A DNA stretch of 64,000 nt, from NCBI GenBank assembly GCA_023384105.1, contig JAHDXR010000001.1:124001-188000 (forward strand), read 5' to 3'. Source of the stretch: Hyphomonadaceae bacterium. GTDB lineage: Bacteria > Pseudomonadota > Alphaproteobacteria > Caulobacterales > Aquidulcibacteraceae. Both the position numbers and the translations under genes were made by a program. Below the pieces are notes generated by a model. That model was given only the letters and a program-made list of their open reading frames with translations. It searched no databases and was not told where the DNA came from. Shown here piece by piece: positions 35,670-43,681 of the stretch (position 1 is its first letter; each line of letters begins with the position of its first letter).

Positions 35670-37715
35670 CTAATTCGCGGCGGCGCGCCGCTTGGCTGCG
35701 AGCCGTTCGGCGTCGCATTTGGGACAGAAGGCGTGCTCGCCTTCGAGATAGCCATGGGTCGGGCAGATCGAGAATGTCGGCGTCACCGTGATGTAGGGCA
35801 GGTGGAAATTAGTGAGCGCCCGGCGCACCAGCTTCTTGCACGCGGCGCCGGAGGACAGCCGCGATCCCATGTAGAGATGCAGCACCGTGCCGCCGGTGTA
35901 CTTGCGCTGCAGCTCGTCCTGCCGCGCCAGCGCCTCGAACGGATCGTCGGTGAAGTCGACGGGAAGCTGGCTCGAATTGGTGTAGTAGGGATTCTCGTCG
36001 GTCCCGGCCTGCAGGATGCCAGGGTAGCGTTTGCGGTCCTCCTTGGCGAAGCGATAGGTCGTGCCTTCGGCAGGCGTCGCCTCCAGATTGAACATATTGC
36101 CGGTCTCTTCCTGGAACGCTTTTATGCGCGCGCGCACGTGGTCGAGCAGCCGCACCGCGAACGCATGGCCCCATGGCGTGGTGATGTCCTCGCAGTCGGC
36201 GGTGAAGTTGCGGATCATCTCGTTGACGCCGTTGACGCCGAGCGTGGAGAAATGATTGCGCAGCGTGCCGAGATAGCGCTTGCTGTAAGGAAACAGCCCG
36301 TCGTCCATGTAGCGCTGCACGACTTTGCGCTTGATCTCCAGACTGTTGCGGCCGATCGCGAGCAGCGTATCGAGACGGCGGAATAAACCGGCTTCGTCGC
36401 CGCGATAGAGATGGCCCAGGCGCGCGCAATTGACGGTGACCACGCCGATCGATCCGGTCTGTTCGGCGCTGCCGAACAAGCCGTTGCCGCGCTTGAGCAA
36501 TTCGGTGAGATCGAGCTGCAGGCGGCAGCACATGGAGCGGATCATGTGCGGTTTCAGCTCGGAATTGATGAAGTTCTGGAAGTAGGGCAGGCCGTACTTC
36601 GCCGTCATCTCGAACAGGCGGTCGGCGTTCTCGCTGTCCCACGGGAAGTCCGGCGTGATGTTGTAGGTGGGGATGGGAAAAGTGAAGACGCGTCCCTTGG
36701 CGTCGCCCCTGGTCATCACCTCCATGTAGGCGCGGTTGATCATGTCCATTTCGGATTGCAGATCGCCGTAGGTGAAATCCATTTCCTCGCCGCCGATGAT
36801 CGGCGTCTGATCGCGCAGATCCTCGGGGCAAACCCAATCGAAGGTGAGGTTGGTGAACGGCGTTTGCGTGCCCCAGCGCGACGGCACATTGAGATTGTAG
36901 ATGAGTTCCTGGATCGACTGCAGGACGTCGTCGTAGCTCAACCGGTCCTTGCGGATGAACGGCGCCATGTAGGTGTCGAACGAACTGAACGCCTGCGCGC
37001 CGGCCCATTCGTTCTGCAGCGTGCCGAGAAAATTGACGATCTGCCCGACCGCGCTGGACAGGTGCTTCGGCGGGCTGGCTTCGACCTTGCCCGGTACGCC
37101 GTTCAGGCCTTCGATCAGCAGCGTGCGCAACGACCAGCCGGCGCAATAGCCGGCGAGCATGTCGAGATCGTGAATATGAATGTCGCCTGCGCGATGAGCT
37201 TCGCCGATCTCGGGCGGATAGATATGCGACAGCCAGTAATTGGCGACGACTTTGCCCGATAGATTCAGAATAAGTCCGCCGAGAGAATATCCCTGGTTGG
37301 CGTTGGCGTTCACGCGCCAGTCGGTGCGGTCGAGGTATTCATTGATGGACGCGGCGACGTCCACCAAGGTCTGGCGGTCCTGCCGCGCCTGTCCGCGCTT
37401 CTCGCGATAGACGATGTAGGCGCGCGCGGTAGCGAAATGATCGGCGGCGATCAGCGTCTGCTCGACGATGTTCTGTATGTCCTCGATATGCGGCGTTTCG
37501 CGGGAAAAGCGGTGGACGATTATCTTGAGCGCTTCGTTCGTGAGCCGCTCCGCTTCTTCATCGTCGAACTCGCCGGTCGCCTGGCCTGCGCGTGCGATGG
37601 CGGAGCGAATCTTGCCGGCCGCGAAGGCTGCGGTTTCGCCGTGGCGTTTGACGATCTCCCGCGGCGCCGCCGTTTGCTGGGAGTTGTCTGGATACAAGCG
37701 GATCGGCGCGGACAT
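35670..37715 (-). CDS. nrdD: Anaerobic (class III) ribonucleoside-triphosphate reductase, lacking its glycyl-radical loop
   Basis: 681 residues from ATG 37715 (GGAG six bases upstream). An ATP-cone (about 15-100; IVKRHGETAAFAAGKIRSAI) is followed by the ten-stranded barrel with HIHDLDM, GTQTPFTNLTFDW, the active-site finger (HMIRSMCCRLQLDL) and GVVTVNCARLGHL. The C-terminus has the metal-binding CPTH..CPKC hairpin but stops 14 residues later (AERLAAKRRAAAN) without the RVxGY glycyl motif, which is encoded by the next gene. It reduces NTPs to dNTPs under anoxia. It is preceded by a cobalamin riboswitch. Confidence 0.95.
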   Translation of the reverse strand: MSAPIRLYPDNSQQTAAPREIVKRHGETAAFAAGKIRSAIARAGQATGEFDDEEAERLTNEALKIIVHRFSRETPHIEDIQNIVEQTLIAADHFATARAYIVYREKRGQARQDRQTLVDVAASINEYLDRTDWRVNANANQGYSLGGLILNLSGKVVANYWLSHIYPPEIGEAHRAGDIHIHDLDMLAGYCAGWSLRTLLIEGLNGVPGKVEASPPKHLSSAVGQIVNFLGTLQNEWAGAQAFSSFDTYMAPFIRKDRLSYDDVLQSIQELIYNLNVPSRWGTQTPFTNLTFDWVCPEDLRDQTPIIGGEEMDFTYGDLQSEMDMINRAYMEVMTRGDAKGRVFTFPIPTYNITPDFPWDSENADRLFEMTAKYGLPYFQNFINSELKPHMIRSMCCRLQLDLTELLKRGNGLFGSAEQTGSIGVVTVNCARLGHLYRGDEAGLFRRLDTLLAIGRNSLEIKRKVVQRYMDDGLFPYSKRYLGTLRNHFSTLGVNGVNEMIRNFTADCEDITTPWGHAFAVRLLDHVRARIKAFQEETGNMFNLEATPAEGTTYRFAKEDRKRYPGILQAGTDENPYYTNSSQLPVDFTDDPFEALARQDELQRKYTGGTVLHLYMGSRLSSGAACKKLVRRALTNFHLPYITVTPTFSICPTHGYLEGEHAFCPKCDAERLAAKRRAAAN

Positions 37716-37720
37716 CGGCA

Positions 37721-37738
37721 CTCCATCTCAGTTTGGAG
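37721..37738 (-). promoter_or_regulatory. Ribosome-site hairpin before nrdD
   Basis: On the transcript CTCCA, an 8-base loop and TGGAG form a short hairpin that covers the GGAG ribosome site of nrdD. It may be the output part of the upstream cobalamin riboswitch, paralleling the start-codon hairpin of metE. The stem is only five base pairs, so this is tentative. Confidence 0.4.
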
Positions 37739-37839
37739 CGGAGCCCTTGGCAGACGCGTGCGGGAAACGAACCGGCCTAACAAGGCCGACCGCCAGCAAG
37801 CGCCCGCCGGGACACCCCGCCCGAGGACGTTTCTTCAGT

Positions 37840-38028
37840 GTCGCGGCAGGTCTCCTGGCTCGCGGGTCGTCGCGATTGTCTGGCCTTCCCAGCGCACGGA
37901 TGCGCCAGTGACTCCAGCGACAATGGCTCGCCGCTCACAGTTGCGGGGGCAGCGCCGGCATTGCGTCCCACGGACGCGCACCGGCTTCCCTCTTAGCCCT
38001 CGATCTTGCGACTCGAAGGACCGTGACT
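37840..38028 (-). ncRNA. Cobalamin riboswitch upstream of the class III ribonucleotide reductase operon
   Basis: Read on the minus strand the blocks are CTAAGAGGGAAGCCGGTGCG, GCTGCCCCCGCAACTGTGAGCGG, GCCAGTG.., TGGGAAGGCCAG and AGCCAGGAGACCTGCC (37845-37860). The first two are identical to the metE aptamer in this window. It lies 125 bases before the nrdD start and should lower expression when B12 is plentiful, as described for B12-controlled ribonucleotide reductases that back up the B12-dependent class II enzyme. Confidence 0.93.
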
Positions 38029-38034
38029 ACTAGA

Positions 38035-38063
38035 TGTAGTGGTGGTAGCGGGATTTGTGTCAA
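38035..38063 (-). promoter_or_regulatory. Promoter of the nrdD leader (TTGACA / ACTACA)
   Basis: On the minus strand TTGACA (38063-38058) and ACTACA (38040-38035) are 17 bases apart, placing the transcript start near 38028, at the beginning of the riboswitch. From here to 38331 on the + side I see no other gene; the LuxR-type reading frame is open but lacks domain similarity before residue 85. Confidence 0.5.
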
Positions 38064-38331
38064 TAGATAGTTAATCGAGGTGCGTCATCCCAACGCACGC
38101 CGTTGCGTTCGCGAGTCGAAGCCCGCAGATTGTCGTGCTCGCGATGCGCTGGATTTCGCACGCAGATCGCGAGCGGGTCCTGGATGGGTGACGCCGGGAG
38201 GGCGCGTCTCTGCATCGCTCAGGCCGATCACGCATTGCGAGCGCGCGGAGCGTCAGCGCCGAGCGCTTCAAGAAGCGGAAGCGAGCGCACCCACGCTTGA
38301 CTCGTTGGCGTCTACGCTGGCCGATGTGGGC

Positions 38332-40884
38332 ATGAGCCCGGGAAGTGCGCGAAGATTGGAGCGGCCCGACATCGGCGACGTCACGAGCCCGCTGACGCGC
38401 AGGCTTGCGCGTTGGCCGCGCCAGGGTCGTGCTGTGCTCGTGCTGTGTGCGCCGGCGGGGTTCGGGAAGACAGCGACGCTTGCGCATCTGCACCGTCGCG
38501 TTGAAGCGCAGGGCGCGCCGGTGGCGTGGCTCACGCTTGACGGCGCCGACGATACGGAGAGTTTCTCCGAAATGCTGCGCCGTGCGCTGGCGGGCGCGCT
38601 TGCGTGTGACGTCGGCGAGGGGCTGGATGCGCTGCTCGAACGGATCGCTGCTGCGCCCGGCCACGCGCTTTTCCTGGACGACGTGCATTGCGCATCGCCT
38701 GAGGTGCGTCAGGCTGTTTCAAAGCTGTTGGCGCATGCGCCGAAGAACCTGCGCGTAGCGATGGCCGGGCGCGACGTGCAGGGCCTGCGGCTGGCGCGGT
38801 TGAGCGTCGCCGGCCGTGCCGAGCTGATCGGTCCGGATGCGATGCGCATATCGGCGCAGGCTCTTGCCGAGATCGAGCCGCACGGAGGCGAGCGCGAATT
38901 CCGGAAGATCGTCGAGCTGACCGATGGCTGGCCGGCCGCGGCGATCGCATTGGCGTCGAGCCTGCGCGCGCAGCCCCGCAACGCCGCGCTTACGAGCGAT
39001 CATGTCGTGAGCGCGGGGCTTGTGAAGTTTGTCCGCGAAGAGATCGCGCCTGAGCTGTCGGAGGATCTTGCGCACGCGCTGCGCATGCAGGCGTTGCTGC
39101 CGGGCGTGCCGGCGGGGCCGGAGGCGATGGCGCTGACGGCCGCGATTGCGGACGGGCCGTTGTCCGGTCTTATTCGCCGCCGCGAGGATGGCGCGCTGAC
39201 GCTGAACCCGATCGTGGAGATATGGGCGCGTCATGATCTCGCGCGGAGAGCCGCGCACGAGCGCGCGAGCGTGACAGAGCGGGCTGCGCGCCTTGCGCTT
39301 GCGGCCGGCCGGCCGGCTGAGGGCTTCGCGATCGCGCTTGATGGCGGCGACGCACAGCTGGCGCTCGACATCGTGCTCGAAGCCGGCGCCGTGTTGCTGT
39401 GGATCACCCATGGTTTTGAAACCGTCCGTTCAATCGTCGAGCGCGCGGGCGAAGTGCTGGTGGAGCAGACGCCGCGCCTGCAATTGATGGCGAGCGTGAT
39501 CGACCTCAAGCGCGGCGAGGTCGCCCGCGCCGAAGGACGCTTCACGCGTGCGCTGCGTATGCCGCTCGACGACGACGGCGAGCGCGACGCCGGCATCGTG
39601 CGCGTGGCGCTTGCGATCTATGGCTGCCGGGACATATCGAAGACTGATTGGCGCGTGCTGGAAGAAAAGCTGCAGGCCTCCAACGACAGCGCCGCCATGC
39701 GCTCCTACACCACGTCCGCCGCCGCGATCTTGAAGCTGCAGTCCGGCCAGCTCGACGACGCCGAGCGTGTGGCGGAAGCCGCGAAGGTCGATGCGCGCTT
39801 TGCGCAGAGCAGCTACGCGATCATGTACCTCGACTTCCACCTGGCCGGCGTGGCGCTTGCCCGCGGCCAGGCCGCGACGATGCGCGAGCAGATGCAGGCG
39901 GCGCTTGCGCGCTGGCGCTCCGAGTTCAGCTCCGATACCGGCGCGCAAGCCGTCGCGGCGGCGTTCGCCGCCGAAGTGGAGCTGGAGCTGGGCCGCCCGA
40001 CAGCGGCGCGCGCGCGGTTCCTGCCGACGATGAAACGGCTCGGCAATCTCGACGCCTGGTTCGAGGTCTATGCGGCCGCGTACGAGACGGCCGCGCGCTT
40101 GGACATGCTGGAGTTCGGCGCGGCGAGCGCGATCAAGAAGCTCGGGCACTTTGCGGAATTGCTCCGCTCGCGCGGATTGCAGCGGGTCGCGACACATCTG
40201 AACGTAGTCTCCGCCGTGCTCGCGGGCGAGGCGCGCTTGCGCGGCGAGGGCGCGATGCTCGGGACGGCCGCCGACGCCGATATCGCCGGCGCCGTTCAGG
40301 ATGCGCGCTATTGGCGCGAGCGGGAAGCGCGCGCGCTTGCGGAAGCCTACGCATTGATGGCGCAGGGACAGGCGCGGCAGGCCGCACAGCGGCTGGCGGC
40401 CGATATTGAGGTCCTGCGCGATATGCAGTGCAGACGCGCCGAGCTTCGGCTGCGCGCGCTCTCCGTCGCAGCCTACGACGCCACGGGTCAGGAGAAGCAG
40501 GCGCGCCGGGCGATGCTCGAGGCTTTGGCGCTGGGGCGGATGACGGGCTATCGCCGGAGCCTGATCGATTCCGGCGGGGCGGCGCTCGTGCGGCGGCTGT
40601 CGAAGCTTGGCGCCGGCGTGTCGCCGACCGACCGGCGTTTTGCGGACATGGTGCTGAAGCAGGTGGAACGCCAGCAGGCGTCCAACGCGAATGTGAAGCT
40701 TACGGCGCGCGAGCAGGAAGTGCTGGCCGCGCTCAACGTGGCGCGCTCGGACAAGCAGATCGCGCGGCTCCTGGGCGTGTCGGAACATGCCGTGCGCTTC
40801 CACCTCAAGAACCTCTACCGCAAATTGCGCGTGCACAGCCGCACCGACGCGCTCGCCCAGGCCCATGCCGAGGGGCGTCTGTGA
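38332..40884 (+). CDS. MalT/LuxR-type ATP-binding transcriptional activator
   Basis: About 850 residues from ATG 38332; the start is uncertain because the frame is open back to 38080. LTRRLARWPRQGRAVLVLCAP with Walker A PAGFGKTAT and Walker B LFLDDVH forms a STAND-type ATPase of the MalT kind. A long helical repeat region follows, and the C-terminus is a LuxR helix-turn-helix (LTAREQEVLAALNVA, SDKQIARLLGVSEHAVRFHL). Such proteins oligomerise on binding an inducer and ATP. It is directly upstream of the hydantoinase-type operon and is its likely activator. Confidence 0.88.
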   Translation: MSPGSARRLERPDIGDVTSPLTRRLARWPRQGRAVLVLCAPAGFGKTATLAHLHRRVEAQGAPVAWLTLDGADDTESFSEMLRRALAGALACDVGEGLDALLERIAAAPGHALFLDDVHCASPEVRQAVSKLLAHAPKNLRVAMAGRDVQGLRLARLSVAGRAELIGPDAMRISAQALAEIEPHGGEREFRKIVELTDGWPAAAIALASSLRAQPRNAALTSDHVVSAGLVKFVREEIAPELSEDLAHALRMQALLPGVPAGPEAMALTAAIADGPLSGLIRRREDGALTLNPIVEIWARHDLARRAAHERASVTERAARLALAAGRPAEGFAIALDGGDAQLALDIVLEAGAVLLWITHGFETVRSIVERAGEVLVEQTPRLQLMASVIDLKRGEVARAEGRFTRALRMPLDDDGERDAGIVRVALAIYGCRDISKTDWRVLEEKLQASNDSAAMRSYTTSAAAILKLQSGQLDDAERVAEAAKVDARFAQSSYAIMYLDFHLAGVALARGQAATMREQMQAALARWRSEFSSDTGAQAVAAAFAAEVELELGRPTAARARFLPTMKRLGNLDAWFEVYAAAYETAARLDMLEFGAASAIKKLGHFAELLRSRGLQRVATHLNVVSAVLAGEARLRGEGAMLGTAADADIAGAVQDARYWREREARALAEAYALMAQGQARQAAQRLAADIEVLRDMQCRRAELRLRALSVAAYDATGQEKQARRAMLEALALGRMTGYRRSLIDSGGAALVRRLSKLGAGVSPTDRRFADMVLKQVERQQASNANVKLTAREQEVLAALNVARSDKQIARLLGVSEHAVRFHLKNLYRKLRVHSRTDALAQAHAEGRL

Positions 40885-40927
40885 CCCTCCCTATTTGGGT
40901 AGGTTCGCCTGCGACAGGGATATGAAG

Positions 40928-40949
40928 GCGCCTCCTAAAGAGGAGGCGC
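40928..40949. other. Strong hairpin between regulator and hyuA
   Basis: GCGCCTCCT, loop AAAG, AGGAGGCGC: a perfect nine-base-pair stem. It has no T tail, so it is a poor intrinsic terminator; it may punctuate or stabilise the message between the LuxR gene and the hydantoinase gene. Confidence 0.55.
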
Positions 40950-41017
40950 GCCCTCCCAGCCTCCGCGGGTAGGCAGCCCCGCCGATCCAGAAAATGCTTC
41001 GGCCCGAGGAGCAAGAG

Positions 41018-42649
41018 ATGCGGCTCGGTGTCGATGTCGGCGGAACCAACACGGATGCGGTGCTGCTTGAGGGCCGCACGGTCCGCGCGGCGCTCAAGCG
41101 CCCGACGACGGCCGATGTCGGCGACGGCGTGGCCCAGGCGATCGCCAGCGTGCTCGCCGAAGCCCGGATCAAGCCCAAAGCCGTGAGCGCCGTCATGATC
41201 GGCACCACGCACTTCACAAACGCTTTCATTCAGGCGCAGGACCTCGCCAAGGTCGGCGTCATCCGCATCGGCTTTCCGGCCGCACGCGGCGTGCCGCCGT
41301 TCACGGATTGGCCCGACGTGCTGCGCGCCGCCGTGGCGGGGCCGGTCTTCATGGTGCGCGGCGGCCACCAATTCGACGGCCGCGAGATCGGACCGCTTGC
41401 CGAAGACGAGATCGGCGACGCCGCGCGCCGCATGGCGGATGCGGGCGTGCGCACGCTCGCGATCTCCGGCGTGTTCAGCCCGCTCAATGGCGCACATGAA
41501 AAGCGCGCCGCCGAGATCGTCGCCCGCGCGGCGCCGGAGCTTGACGTCACCTGCTCGGCTGACATCGGCCGCGCCGGCCTGCTCGAACGCGAAAATGCGG
41601 CGATCATGAACGCGAGCCTCAAGCTGCTGGCGGCCAAGGTCGTAAGCGGGCTTGAGCGGGCGGTGCGCGGCTCGGGCGTCGAAGCGCCATTCTTCGTCAG
41701 CCAGAACGACGGCACGCTCATTCCGTCCGCACGCGTACGCGAACAGCCGGTGCTGACGTTCGCCGCCGGCCCCACCAATTCGCTGCGCGGGTCGAGCTGG
41801 CTCAGCGGGATGCAGAACGCGATCGTCGCCGACATCGGCGGAACGACCACCGACGTCGGCGTGCTGGTCAATGGCTATCCGCGACAATCGAGCCTGCACG
41901 TCGACATTGGCGGCGTGCGCACGAACTTCCGCATGCCGGATCTGACCTCGATCGGCCTCGGCGGCGGCAGCCGGGTGCGCAGCGAAAACGGCCGCGTGCG
42001 CGTCGGCCCGGATTCCGTGGGGCGCCGCTTGACCGAGGACTCCCTGGTGTTCGGCGGCGCCACGCTTACGGCCAGCGACATCGCCGTGAAGCGCGGTCAC
42101 GCCAAGTTCGGCGATGCGGGCAAGGTGGGCGACGTCGATCCCGGCCTCGCGCAAGCCGCGGACGATCTGATCCATCGCATCCTCGAAGACGCGGTGGATC
42201 GCATGAAGACCAGCGCCGGGGCGGCGCCGCTCATTCTGGTGGGCGGCGGCGCGACCTTGATCAACAGGCCGCTCGCCGGCGTTTCCGATATTGTGCGTCC
42301 CGATCATTCGAGCGTCGCCAACGCCGTTGGCGCTGCAATCGGCCAGATCGGCGCGGATGTGGACCGCATCTTCAGCGGCGAAGCGCTGGCGCGCGAGGCG
42401 ATCGTCGAGCAGGCGCGCGAAGAAGCGTTCGAACGTGCGGTGGCGCACGGCGCCAAGCGCGAGACGCTGCAGCTCGTCGAACTCGATGTCCTGCCGCTTC
42501 AGTATCTGCCCGGCGGCGCCCAGCGCGTGGTGTGCCGCGCCGTGGGCGATCTCAATCTTTCCAGCGAGGCGCAAGATGAAGCTCAGTCTCAGCGACGTGG
42601 ACGATCTGGCGGCGGGTTCAGCCTTTTTGGGAACCGGCGGCGGGGGTGA
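41018..42649 (+). CDS. hyuA: Hydantoinase A / oxoprolinase-family subunit
   Basis: 543 residues from ATG 41018 (GAGGAGC upstream). MRLGVDVGGTNTDAVLLEG is the N-terminal actin-like ATPase motif; TTHFTNAFI, NASLKLLAAKVVSGLE, VADIGGTTTDVGVLV and GGGSRVRSENGRV match the Hydant_A family. These ATP-dependent enzymes open five-membered lactam or imide rings (hydantoin, 5-oxoproline). Here the usual hyuB partner is replaced by a DUF917 protein, whose gene overlaps by 74 bases. That combination is common but its substrate is mostly undefined. Confidence 0.9.
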   Translation: MRLGVDVGGTNTDAVLLEGRTVRAALKRPTTADVGDGVAQAIASVLAEARIKPKAVSAVMIGTTHFTNAFIQAQDLAKVGVIRIGFPAARGVPPFTDWPDVLRAAVAGPVFMVRGGHQFDGREIGPLAEDEIGDAARRMADAGVRTLAISGVFSPLNGAHEKRAAEIVARAAPELDVTCSADIGRAGLLERENAAIMNASLKLLAAKVVSGLERAVRGSGVEAPFFVSQNDGTLIPSARVREQPVLTFAAGPTNSLRGSSWLSGMQNAIVADIGGTTTDVGVLVNGYPRQSSLHVDIGGVRTNFRMPDLTSIGLGGGSRVRSENGRVRVGPDSVGRRLTEDSLVFGGATLTASDIAVKRGHAKFGDAGKVGDVDPGLAQAADDLIHRILEDAVDRMKTSAGAAPLILVGGGATLINRPLAGVSDIVRPDHSSVANAVGAAIGQIGADVDRIFSGEALAREAIVEQAREEAFERAVAHGAKRETLQLVELDVLPLQYLPGGAQRVVCRAVGDLNLSSEAQDEAQSQRRGRSGGGFSLFGNRRRG

Positions 42650-43655
42650 TCCCTATATCGGCGCGCTGCTGTGCAAAGCGGCGCTCGCCGAGCATGGCGA
42701 TGTCGAGATCAAGGCGGTCGAGCAGCTCGCCGACGATGCGCAGATCATGTGCGTCGCCGCCATGGGCGCGCCGACCGTACTGATCGAAAAGCTGATGAGC
42801 GTGGAGGACGCGGAGTTCGCCGCGCAGGCGCTGGAGACCTATCTCGGCAAGCGTGCGGATGCGTTGATCTGCGCGGAGATCGGCGGCCTCAACTCCACCA
42901 TGCCGGTGGCGCTCGCGGCGCATCGCAAGCTGCCGGTCGTAGACGCCGACGGTATCGGGCGCGCGTTTCCGTCGCTTGAAATGACGAGCTTCAACATCAA
43001 CGGCGTTGCGGCGACGCCGCTCGTGGTTGTCGACGAGCTGGGACAATCGTTCCTGCTGCACGCCAACACCGTGAAGGCGGCGGAGGACTTGGCGCGTCCT
43101 GTCGTCGCGGCGATGGGTGCTGCGGTGACGCTTGCGGGCTATTGGATGACGGGGCGGCAGGTCAAAGACGCGGCGGTCGGCGGCACGGTGTCGGCCGCGC
43201 TCAGGATCGGCCGCGCGCTGCGGCGCCGCGATGAACGGAGCGCGGTGCAGCATTTGCTGGAGGCGCTGCGGGGCATCGACCATTACCGGCACGCCTACGC
43301 CGTGTTCTCGGGAAAGATCGTCGACGTTGCGCGCAACACGACCGGCGGCTGGGTGTTCGGTCATTGCGACATTGTCAGCGAGTCCGGCGAAACGGCGCGG
43401 ATCGAGTTTCAGAATGAACATCTGGTCGCGCGCGCCGGGGACCGCCTGCTGGCGATCGTGCCGGACCTCATCTCGGTAATCGACGCCGAGACGGCGCGCC
43501 CGATCCCGACCGAGAGCATCCGCTACGGACAGCGCGTCACCATCGTCGCCTGCAGCGCGCCTGCGCAGATGCGCACGGCGGAGGCGCTGAAAGTCGTCGG
43601 CCCGGCGGCGTTCAAGCTCCAGGGCGCATTTCAACCCGTTGAAGCATTGCATTGA
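42576..43655 (+). CDS. DUF917 (S-methyl-thiohydantoin desulfurase-like) protein
   Basis: 359 residues from ATG 42576 (MKLSLSDVDDLAAGSAFLG), within the 3' end of hyuA. The opening TGGGGDPYIGALLCKAAL and the middle GLNSTMPVALAAHRKLPVVDADGIGRAFP are DUF917 hallmarks; the C-terminal TTGGWVFGHCDIVSESG belongs to the second domain. The Pfam family is now named after S-methyl-thiohydantoin desulfurase. The strong overlap with hyuA implies a complex or consecutive steps on a hydantoin-like ring. Confidence 0.9.
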   Translation: MKLSLSDVDDLAAGSAFLGTGGGGDPYIGALLCKAALAEHGDVEIKAVEQLADDAQIMCVAAMGAPTVLIEKLMSVEDAEFAAQALETYLGKRADALICAEIGGLNSTMPVALAAHRKLPVVDADGIGRAFPSLEMTSFNINGVAATPLVVVDELGQSFLLHANTVKAAEDLARPVVAAMGAAVTLAGYWMTGRQVKDAAVGGTVSAALRIGRALRRRDERSAVQHLLEALRGIDHYRHAYAVFSGKIVDVARNTTGGWVFGHCDIVSESGETARIEFQNEHLVARAGDRLLAIVPDLISVIDAETARPIPTESIRYGQRVTIVACSAPAQMRTAEALKVVGPAAFKLQGAFQPVEALH

Positions 43656-43681
43656 AATCTGGCTGAGCGAGGGGAGTGATC

